Shown one piece after another: positions 44,293 to 50,565 of a DNA stretch of 64,000 nt. Under the pieces are notes generated by a model. The model did not search any database and had not been told where the DNA came from. It saw only the letters and a list, made by a program, of their open reading frames with translations. Position 1 is the stretch's first letter; every line of letters starts with the position of its first letter. Source of the DNA: an uncultured Candidatus Melainabacteria bacterium (lineage in GTDB: Bacteria > Cyanobacteriota > Vampirovibrionia > Gastranaerophilales > Gastranaerophilaceae). The stretch spans positions 33,747 through 97,746 of the forward strand of contig CAKVGS010000006.1 in assembly GCA_934747335.1 (NCBI GenBank), in the 5' to 3' direction. Position numbers and translations under genes: made by a program.

Positions 44293-45462
44293 GTGGACAA
44301 TTTAGGACCAGATATTTTTGGAAGAAAAGATATTGAAAACATTCAATCATCAGATAATATGACTCAACAACCTGCACCAGGTATCAGCCCTGCTAAGATT
44401 AAAGTTATCGGTGTTGGCGGTGGCGGAGGAAACGCTGTAAACAGAATGATTAAGTCAGGCTTGACAGGCGTAGAATTCTGGTTGATGAATACAGACTTGC
44501 AAGTTTTGCAATACTCAACTTGCAAAAACAAAATTCAATTGGGTGCTAAGTTGACAAACGGTCTTGGTGCAGGCGGTGAACCTCAAGTTGGTGAAAAGGC
44601 TGCTGAAGAAGCACAACAAGAAATTACAAGCGCAATTGAAGGCGCAGATATGGTATTCGTAACTGCCGGCATGGGCGGTGGTACAGGTACAGGTGCTGCT
44701 CCAGTTGTTGCTAAAATTGCTAAAGATTTAGGCATTTTAACAATTGGTGTTGTTACAAAACCTTTCTCTTTTGAAGGTAAGAGAAGACAAAACCAAGCAC
44801 AACAAGGTCTTGAAAAATTAAGAGAATCAGTAGATGCTCTTATCGTTATTCCTAATGATAAATTGTTAGACGTTGTTGATAGACGTGTATCGCTTCAAGA
44901 GTCATTCATCGTTGTAGATGAAGTTCTTTTAAGAGGTGTTCAAGGTATATCAGACATCATCACAATTCCTGGTTTAATTAACGTTGACTTTGCAGACGTT
45001 AAGAGTGTAATGGCTGCATCAGGCTCAGCTCTAATGGGTATTGGACGTGGTACTGGCGAAGGTAGAGCAATTGAAGCTGCTAAAATTGCTATCAATTCTC
45101 AACTTCTTGAAACATCAATCAATGGTGCTTCAGGTGTTATCGTTAACATCACAGGTGGCCCTGATATGACACTACATGAAGTAACTGATGCTACAAACAT
45201 CATTAACGATGCAGTTCTTGACGACGCTAGAGTAATCATTGGTGCAGTAGTTGACGATAATATTCAAGGCGAAATTCAAATTACCGTAATTGCAACCGGT
45301 TTTGAATTAAAATCTCAATTGCCAATTGAAGAAAAAGTTGAAAACCGTTCAATCAGCGCAGCAGAATTCTTCTCAGGTGCATTTAATAATACACAACAAC
45401 CAAAAGCACCTACAATGTCTAATTTCTCAGACATTCAAATTCCTGACTTCTTGCGCAAGTAG
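44293..45462 (+). CDS. ftsZ: Cell division protein FtsZ
   Basis: 389 residues from a GTG with AGAGGA upstream. Tubulin-like GTPase forming the division ring. Short N-terminal extension, GVGGGGGNAVNRM (about 40), GMGGGTGTGAAP (126-137, tubulin signature), and T7 loop NVDFADVKSVM (about 232). The C-terminal tail ends IQIPDFLRK, the conserved peptide for FtsA/ZipA-type partners. It stands alone: no ftsA, ftsQ or mur genes are adjacent. A terminator follows. Confidence 0.97.
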   Translation: MDNLGPDIFGRKDIENIQSSDNMTQQPAPGISPAKIKVIGVGGGGGNAVNRMIKSGLTGVEFWLMNTDLQVLQYSTCKNKIQLGAKLTNGLGAGGEPQVGEKAAEEAQQEITSAIEGADMVFVTAGMGGGTGTGAAPVVAKIAKDLGILTIGVVTKPFSFEGKRRQNQAQQGLEKLRESVDALIVIPNDKLLDVVDRRVSLQESFIVVDEVLLRGVQGISDIITIPGLINVDFADVKSVMAASGSALMGIGRGTGEGRAIEAAKIAINSQLLETSINGASGVIVNITGGPDMTLHEVTDATNIINDAVLDDARVIIGAVVDDNIQGEIQITVIATGFELKSQLPIEEKVENRSISAAEFFSGAFNNTQQPKAPTMSNFSDIQIPDFLRK

Positions 45463-45487
45463 TTTGGTTTAAAAAATTTGCATACTA

Positions 45488-45516
45488 AAAAGCGACCTCT
45501 TTTAAGGTCGCTTTTT
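45488..45516 (+). terminator. Intrinsic terminator after ftsZ
   Basis: Stem AAAAGCGACCT / AGGTCGCTTTT with a 6-base loop and a T6 run. Confidence 0.92.
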
Positions 45517-45613
45517 TGTATGTAGAATTGTAACAAATTCGCAAAACACTAGCAAAATATATTTTTATGGGATTTAATATAATTGTAGAAGATAGATATA
45601 AAAGGAGATATTA

Positions 45614-46009
45614 ATGAGAATTCAAAAAGTAGAAAACACTTCAATAATTAATAAAAATCATAATGCAAAATCCTTTAAAGGTACTGCTAACGGCAATTAT
45701 TATGAAGACTGGATTATAAAGGAAGCTAAAGAGGCTATGCATAATCCTAATTGGAAAGATAAATTTTTACAAAAGAAAAAGACTGTTAGTGATTCCCTAA
45801 AAACTTGGCAAGATACACTTGATACAGGTGGAGAAGAAGAAAATATTGCAACTAGAGTTATATTAGGAGTTTGTTCTTTAGGAATATCTGAAATAGGCTT
45901 TGGTGCACTAGGAATCTTAGAAGATAGAGATGAAAACAAAAGAATTGATAAAACTATAAATAAAATTCGTGATTGTATAGAAGATTTATGGAGAGAAAAA
46001 AATAGATAA
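45614..46009 (+). CDS. F-x-G protein upstream of an AAA+ ATPase
   Basis: 131 residues. AAAGGAG ribosome site and a TATAAT about 30 bp upstream. N-terminal AKSFKGTANGN (about 18-28), a basic amphipathic middle and a hydrophobic segment (about 76-97: ILGVCSLGISEIGFGALGI) with no second membrane helix. It precedes the ATPase by 3 bases, so the two are co-expressed. Function unknown; it may be a partner or substrate of the ATPase. Confidence 0.7.
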   Translation: MRIQKVENTSIINKNHNAKSFKGTANGNYYEDWIIKEAKEAMHNPNWKDKFLQKKKTVSDSLKTWQDTLDTGGEEENIATRVILGVCSLGISEIGFGALGILEDRDENKRIDKTINKIRDCIEDLWREKNR

Positions 46010-46012
46010 GAA

Positions 46013-47179
46013 ATGAATATGAAGGTATTGCCAATAAATCAAAGTGTTACATTTTGTAATAATTCAAAGAGTGTGATTGAAACAAATAATCAGACAAATC
46101 AAAAATTAACTAAAGAAAAAGTTGCATTAGCAACTGTGCTAGGTTTGCTTGGTTTAAATACATTGGTAATGCTTGATAGAACATCAAGAACTCGAATTGA
46201 AAAGTTGTTAATAAAAGAAGAAAAGGCTTCTAAGTCTTTTAAAAATAACTTTACAGAGCTTTCTTTTGATAATTTTAAAAATAATAACTCAGTTATGTCA
46301 TTAGACGAAATATCTGGTCTGAATAAACTTAAGGATTTGATAAGCAAAATGGATATTTTGTTAAAAAATAAAGATGTTATTAAAGAACATAAAATTGAAA
46401 GCTCTTCTTCAATTCTTCTGTGGGGGCTTCCAGGTACTGGAAAAACGACAGTCGCAAAAAGTATTGCAAAAAAACTTGATGCAGATTTTGTTATATTAAA
46501 TAAAGAATTTTTTGATTCTTGTTTTGTAGGAGAAGGTCCACAAAAACTTAGTTCCCATTTTGAAACAATAAAAAATTATTCAAAAAACAATCCAAACAAA
46601 AAAGTAGTTGTATTTATGGATGAAATCGACGGTACAATTTCAATTGATAATGGTAATAATGCAAGACATTCGGATGATTTAGTAAATGTAATGAAACGCT
46701 ATTTAACTGATTTACAAACAGAATGTGACAATGTCATTTTTATAGGCGCAACTAATAAAGATCCGAGTGGATTTAAAAGTGATAATAAAACTGTAAAATT
46801 GAACAATGCAATTCTGAGTCGTTTTAATTATCAATTTGAAATTAGTTTGCCCGAAAAAAGCGCAATAAAAGATGCTTGGTCGAAATTGGTTAAAACACAA
46901 AGCGGAAAAGAAAAATTTACAGAAAAAGAAAATGAACTAATTTCTGAAACTTTTCATGAACTTGGAATGTCTTATAGAGACATAAAAAACATTTCAAATA
47001 AGCTTAATATTGATGATGCAGTAGAATTTTGTAAAAAAAGAAGTTATAATTCTAAAGCTAATTTGATACAAGCGCTTAAAGATGATGAAAAAGTCGGTTA
47101 CGATCATATTAAAAAAGTTAATATGGATACAAAAATAAAAGATAAAATAATTAGCGATTTAGAAAAGAAACTTTCCTAA
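46013..47179 (+). CDS. Membrane-anchored AAA+ ATPase
   Basis: 388 residues. N-terminal SVTFCNN (a degenerate F-x-G), then one hydrophobic segment (about 38-55) and a linker. AAA+ core: Walker A GLPGTGKTT near 144, Walker B VVFMDEID near 199, sensor-1 IFIGATNKD near 243 and an Arg-finger SRF near 268. The C-terminal helical lid is present. Resembles the ATPase unit of FtsH/SpoVK/katanin-like proteins but has no protease domain. Likely a remodelling ATPase tied to a membrane. Confidence 0.82.
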   Translation: MNMKVLPINQSVTFCNNSKSVIETNNQTNQKLTKEKVALATVLGLLGLNTLVMLDRTSRTRIEKLLIKEEKASKSFKNNFTELSFDNFKNNNSVMSLDEISGLNKLKDLISKMDILLKNKDVIKEHKIESSSSILLWGLPGTGKTTVAKSIAKKLDADFVILNKEFFDSCFVGEGPQKLSSHFETIKNYSKNNPNKKVVVFMDEIDGTISIDNGNNARHSDDLVNVMKRYLTDLQTECDNVIFIGATNKDPSGFKSDNKTVKLNNAILSRFNYQFEISLPEKSAIKDAWSKLVKTQSGKEKFTEKENELISETFHELGMSYRDIKNISNKLNIDDAVEFCKKRSYNSKANLIQALKDDEKVGYDHIKKVNMDTKIKDKIISDLEKKLS

Positions 47180-47191
47180 AATAAATTTTTA

Positions 47192-47428
47192 TTACAGAGC
47201 AAAAAATATTCCCATATTCAAATATGTTGCAAAGAGTATCCACAAGAAATATGGATATAAAATTTGTGCAGAAATTTTTGAAACTTCATAAAATTTTTTT
47301 ATGGTCAAATAAACAAAAATATCTTGCAAAATTATGACCAAAAGAGCAATGCCAATATTTTTTATCAAAAAGAATATTGGCAATCAAATAATATTTAAAA
47401 TCATCTGAATGATAAAATACATATATTC
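47192..47428 (-). pseudogene. tspO: Decayed tspO / MBR gene
   Basis: The final 62 codons on the minus strand give IKKFYEVSKISAQ, then YPYFLWILFATYLNMGI, which is the C-terminus of TspO (pattern LPYLLWVxFATYLNxxI). Just upstream the same frame continues as YFIIQMILNII, a TGA stop, then LPIFF. In TspO this place is NxxW(S)PxFF, so the TGA replaces the Trp codon TGG. The N-terminal half, with the WxPP region, is missing. It lacks a start and is not functional. Confidence 0.7.
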
Positions 47429-47504
47429 GATAATTTTATTATGGTGATTTTCCGAAAAATTTTTATTAGATTTTTGGACAATAGACAATAATATATTAAT
47501 AATA

Positions 47505-48431
47505 TTACTTAGTTACTACAAAACTTATCCATTGATTTTGTGAGATTGTATCTATAATTTTTAAGTTTTCTCGTTCAATTGCTTCCAAAACAATTGGCTT
47601 TTTTTCATCCAGAATTCCGCTCAATGACATTTTGGCATCATCTTTCATAATATTCTTCAAATCACCCATAATTTCTGCCAAAACATTATGCAAGATATTC
47701 GCGCAAACAAAATCAAATTTTTCGGTTATTTTGTCCGCAGTGTTAAGTTCGAATTTGACTTGGGCAGAGCCTCCCTCAAGGTGAGGGTAATCCACGCTAA
47801 TTCCATTAATCTTAGCATTTTCTCTGCAAACATCAATTACCGTATCATCAATATCACAACCATAAGCAGAAGATGCGCCAAATTTTATTGCACAAATCGA
47901 CAAAATTCCTGAACCTGTACCAATATCAGCAACCTTGTCACCCTTTTTTAAATATTTTTCAATCGCTTTCATGCAAAGCTGCGTTGTTTGGTGCGTTCCT
48001 GTACCAAATGCACATCCGGGGTCAAGCGTAATAGTAATTTCATCGTCTTTTGGTTCATAGTTTAACCAACTTGGAACAACCGCAATCTTATCAGTAACGT
48101 GAGTTACAGTCCATTTTTCTTTCCATTTTTTAGACCAATCTTGATTTTCTTTTTCATCAACTTTTATTTCCCAACTACCAAGCTCTTCGTCAGAAAATCC
48201 ACGTTCTTTAAGTAATTCACGTTCTGTTTTTAATATTTCAACGGGGTTGCAATTTAAATCTGTTAAAAACACTCTCAAAGTTCCTTGTGTTGTAGCTGTC
48301 ATAACAAGATCTTTGTATGTTTCTTCTGCCAAAACTACTCCTTCACAGTCAAAATTTGAGAAGCATATATCAGAAACGATTTCTTCAATTTCCGGATTTA
48401 TAGATATTCTTAATTCATAATAATTGTTCAT
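47505..48431 (-). CDS. prmA: Ribosomal protein L11 methyltransferase
   Basis: 308 residues. Trimethylates L11 with S-adenosylmethionine. Motifs: LDPGCAFGTGTHQTT (about 137-151), VADIGTGSGILSI (about 166), FVCANILHNVL (about 236) with the catalytic NIL. The loop before the NIL motif (YPHLEGGSAQ) is about 10 residues longer than in E. coli PrmA and is encoded by a palindromic repeat. Ribosome site AAAGGAA. Confidence 0.92.
   Translation of the reverse strand: MNNYYELRISINPEIEEIVSDICFSNFDCEGVVLAEETYKDLVMTATTQGTLRVFLTDLNCNPVEILKTERELLKERGFSDEELGSWEIKVDEKENQDWSKKWKEKWTVTHVTDKIAVVPSWLNYEPKDDEITITLDPGCAFGTGTHQTTQLCMKAIEKYLKKGDKVADIGTGSGILSICAIKFGASSAYGCDIDDTVIDVCRENAKINGISVDYPHLEGGSAQVKFELNTADKITEKFDFVCANILHNVLAEIMGDLKNIMKDDAKMSLSGILDEKKPIVLEAIERENLKIIDTISQNQWISFVVTK
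47762..47795. repeat. Palindromic repeat inside prmA
   Basis: On the minus strand it reads CCCTCACCTTGAGGGAGG, a hairpin of the same style as the CCCTAACCCTCCCCCAAGG repeat at about 10004. It is in frame and encodes PHLEGGSA. It looks like an insertion of a palindromic element into a coding gene. Confidence 0.5.
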
Positions 48432-48621
48432 GCGGTTTTCCTTTGCAATGTTTGAATAATATTATTCTATCAGAATACATGAAAATAATCAATGTATATT
48501 CAAAATTGTAGTTGAAATGAAGTTTTGTGAAAATTGGTTAAATTTTGTTACAATTAGTGGAAATAAAATTTTGTATTGATTAAAATATCTATTGGGTATA
48601 GAAAGAGGGGAATTTTTTAAG

Positions 48622-49134
48622 ATGAACGCTAATCCGAATAAAGTACTTTTACCTAATGACGTAAGAAAATTATTAAATATTGATAATAAAGAAATAGTTG
48701 AGCTTTGCAAAAAGACTTCAGTTAGCCCTAAGAAAGATAGCAGAGGACAAATCTATTTTTCAGTAGACGAAGTTAAAAAGCTAAGAAACGCAAAAACATC
48801 AGTTGTTGCAGAAATGAATGAAAAAAAGAAAGTGACATTACCCGTTATGACAAAACCTGATTCACAAGTAGTAGTTAATGGACTATTAGATACCCTAAAC
48901 AAAATGGAAAATAACATTACAACTTCTATGACCAAGCTTATTGACGAAAAGTTGGAAGGCATGGACGATGTTGTTTTGGAACTTGTTAGATGCAAAACTG
49001 AAAACGAAAATTTAAAAAACAAAGTTAATGAATTGAATAAAGAAAACTTTAAGCTTAAGAATGCTTTGAACAGCTTCAAACCATTGCTTTGCGGATTCTT
49101 TATTAAGAAGGAAGAAGATAATATATTATTGTAA
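48622..49134 (+). CDS. MerR-like N-terminal domain and coiled-coil protein upstream of recA
   Basis: 170 residues from the ATG at 48622 (AGAGGGG lies 13 bases upstream, slightly far). Residues 8-55 resemble a helix-turn-helix of MerR/excisionase type: LPNDVRKLLNIDNKEIVELC and GQIYFSVDEVKKLR. A long coiled coil (about 80-150) with heptads follows. Possibly a DNA-binding regulator or chromosome-associated protein. It is followed by an inverted repeat and recA. Confidence 0.65.
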   Translation: MNANPNKVLLPNDVRKLLNIDNKEIVELCKKTSVSPKKDSRGQIYFSVDEVKKLRNAKTSVVAEMNEKKKVTLPVMTKPDSQVVVNGLLDTLNKMENNITTSMTKLIDEKLEGMDDVVLELVRCKTENENLKNKVNELNKENFKLKNALNSFKPLLCGFFIKKEEDNILL

Positions 49135-49135
49135 A

Positions 49136-49221
49136 GAGGAGAAGTTTAGAAGTTTAGAAGTTGAATAGAGAATATTATTAAAACTTCTTCTAAACTACTC
49201 AACTCCTAAACTTCTAAACTA
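49136..49221. repeat. Inverted repeat with AGTTTAGAAG units before recA
   Basis: Left arm about 49141-49168 contains AGTTTAGAAGTTTAGAAG; right arm about 49190-49218 is its near-perfect complement. It lies between the coiled-coil gene and recA and would form a long hairpin in the recA leader if both are co-transcribed. Confidence 0.75.
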
Positions 49222-49233
49222 GAGGATTTAATC

Positions 49234-50253
49234 ATGGCAAAACCGGCAGAAGAAACAACAAACGTATCGGATGAAAGAAGCAAGGCGCTTAAGCTTGCAA
49301 TAGAAAAGATTGAAAAAGATTTTGGTAAAGGTGCTATTATGAAGCTTGGTGACAAGCCTGCCGTTAGCGTTGAAACTATACCAACAGGCGCTTTAGCGTT
49401 AGACGTTGCTCTTGGCGTTGGTGGAATTCCTCGTGGACGTATTATCGAAGTTTACGGGCCTGAATCATCAGGTAAAACAACTTTGGCACAACATATTGTT
49501 GCAGAATGCCAAAAGAAAGGCGGAATTGCAGCGTTTGTTGACGCAGAACACGCACTTGATCCTGAATATGCAAGAAACCTTGGTGTAAATGTTGATGAAC
49601 TTTTGATTTCGCAACCTGATACAGGCGAACAAGCACTTGATATTACAGAAGAATTGGTTCGTTCAGGTGCAGTTGATATTATTGTTGTTGACTCTGTTGC
49701 AGCACTTGTTCCTAAAGCCGAAATCGAAGGTTCTATGGAAGACCAACAAATGGGCTTGCAAGCAAGATTAATGTCTAAAGCATTGAGAAAATTAACAGGT
49801 ATTATTGGAAAAACTAATACAACCGTTATCTTTATTAACCAATTAAGACAAAAAATCGGCGTTATGTACGGCAACCCTGAAACAACAACAGGTGGTAACG
49901 CACTTAAGTATTACGCTTCTGTTCGTCTTGAAATCAAACGTGTTGAAGGTATTAAAGGTGATGGTGAAGATGTTGGTAACCACGTAAGAGTTAGAATTTT
50001 GAAAAACAAAGTTGCTCCTCCGTTTAGAACAGCTGAGTTTGATATTATATTCGGTAAAGGTATTTGCAAAATCGGCAATATCCTTGACGTTGCTGTTGAT
50101 TTGGATATTGTGAAAAAAGCAGGTTCTTGGTTCAGCTTCAATGATGATAAATTAGGACAAGGCAGAGATAAGGCTAAAGAATTCTTGGCTAATAATCCTG
50201 AAATCCTAAATCAAGTTGAAACACTGGTTCGAGAAAAGTTAGCCAATAGTTAA
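49234..50253 (+). CDS. recA: Recombinase RecA
   Basis: 339 residues. Homologous recombination and SOS co-protease. Walker A GPESSGKTT (75-83), AFVDAEHALDP (about 102), VVDSVAALVPKAE (about 150), loop 2 region with TTTGGNALKYYASVRLEIKR (about 218-237). Ribosome site AGAGGA. No LexA box is recognised upstream. Unlike the other repair genes here it has a leader and a Shine-Dalgarno. Confidence 0.97.
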   Translation: MAKPAEETTNVSDERSKALKLAIEKIEKDFGKGAIMKLGDKPAVSVETIPTGALALDVALGVGGIPRGRIIEVYGPESSGKTTLAQHIVAECQKKGGIAAFVDAEHALDPEYARNLGVNVDELLISQPDTGEQALDITEELVRSGAVDIIVVDSVAALVPKAEIEGSMEDQQMGLQARLMSKALRKLTGIIGKTNTTVIFINQLRQKIGVMYGNPETTTGGNALKYYASVRLEIKRVEGIKGDGEDVGNHVRVRILKNKVAPPFRTAEFDIIFGKGICKIGNILDVAVDLDIVKKAGSWFSFNDDKLGQGRDKAKEFLANNPEILNQVETLVREKLANS

Positions 50254-50293
50254 TCGGTGGAGAATCGCTATTTCATTGGGTTTAAGAAAATAG

Positions 50294-50322
50294 TTGACAA
50301 TCATGTTTAACTATGGTATAAA
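50294..50322 (+). promoter_or_regulatory. Near-consensus sigma-70 promoter after recA
   Basis: Perfect -35 TTGACA (50294-50299), 17-bp spacer, extended -10 TGGTATAAA (box 50317-50322). The strongest promoter match in the window, but no gene follows, only a terminator about 30 bases downstream. Confidence 0.8.
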
Positions 50323-50328
50323 GTTATT

Positions 50329-50380
50329 GGGGTAAATGTATATTTTTGAGTCTTGCACACATTGCAAGACTTTCTTTTTA
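50329..50380 (+). ncRNA. Candidate small RNA or 16-codon leader-type transcript
   Basis: Start expected near 50326-50330; end at the terminator hairpin GTCTTGCA / TGCAAGAC (50350-50370) with a T-rich tail. About 50 nt. It contains GGGG and, three bases later, an ATG opening a 16-codon frame (MYIFESCTHCKTFFLY, 50336-50386) with a CxxC motif that runs through the terminator. Either a small RNA or a tiny peptide gene. Confidence 0.55.
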
Positions 50381-50390
50381 TATTAATTGT

Positions 50391-50505
50391 AAAAGTTAAT
50401 GGTGCAAAAAATTGCACCCTACATATTTATAAGTAAAATACGTTCAATATTAAACATATAATACATGAACATAGTAGGGTGCAATTTTTTGCACCATTAA
50501 CTTAA
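50391..50505. repeat. Inverted pair of GTGCAATTTTTTGCAC repeats
   Basis: AAAGTTAATGGTGCAA...TTGCACCCTAC (about 50391-50421) and its reverse complement GTAGGGTGCAA...TTGCACCATTAACTT (about 50474-50503) flank about 50 bases. Each arm is itself a hairpin. Same core as the repeats at 4648, 24833 and 33197. Confidence 0.8.
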
Positions 50506-50536
50506 AAAAGAAAGAAGCCGTATATCCTACGACTTC
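50503..50536 (-). terminator. Terminator for the SLH-protein gene
   Basis: On the minus strand: GAAGTCGTA / TACGGCTTC stem (one mismatch; 50514-50536) followed by TTTCTTTTTT. Confidence 0.8.
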
Positions 50537-50565
50537 TTCCCCCTATTTAGCGAACGATTAACTTA

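Noticed and set aside
47384..47386. In-frame TGA at a Trp position, suggesting UGA recoding
   Set aside because: TGA clearly ends other genes here (thyX, the first sensor kinase), and the N-terminal half of the tspO gene is missing, so decay is the simpler view.
49136..49221. LexA/SOS box before recA
   Set aside because: The repeat here is a long tandem-unit inverted repeat, not a CTGT-N8-ACAG, GAAC-N4-GTTC or similar operator.
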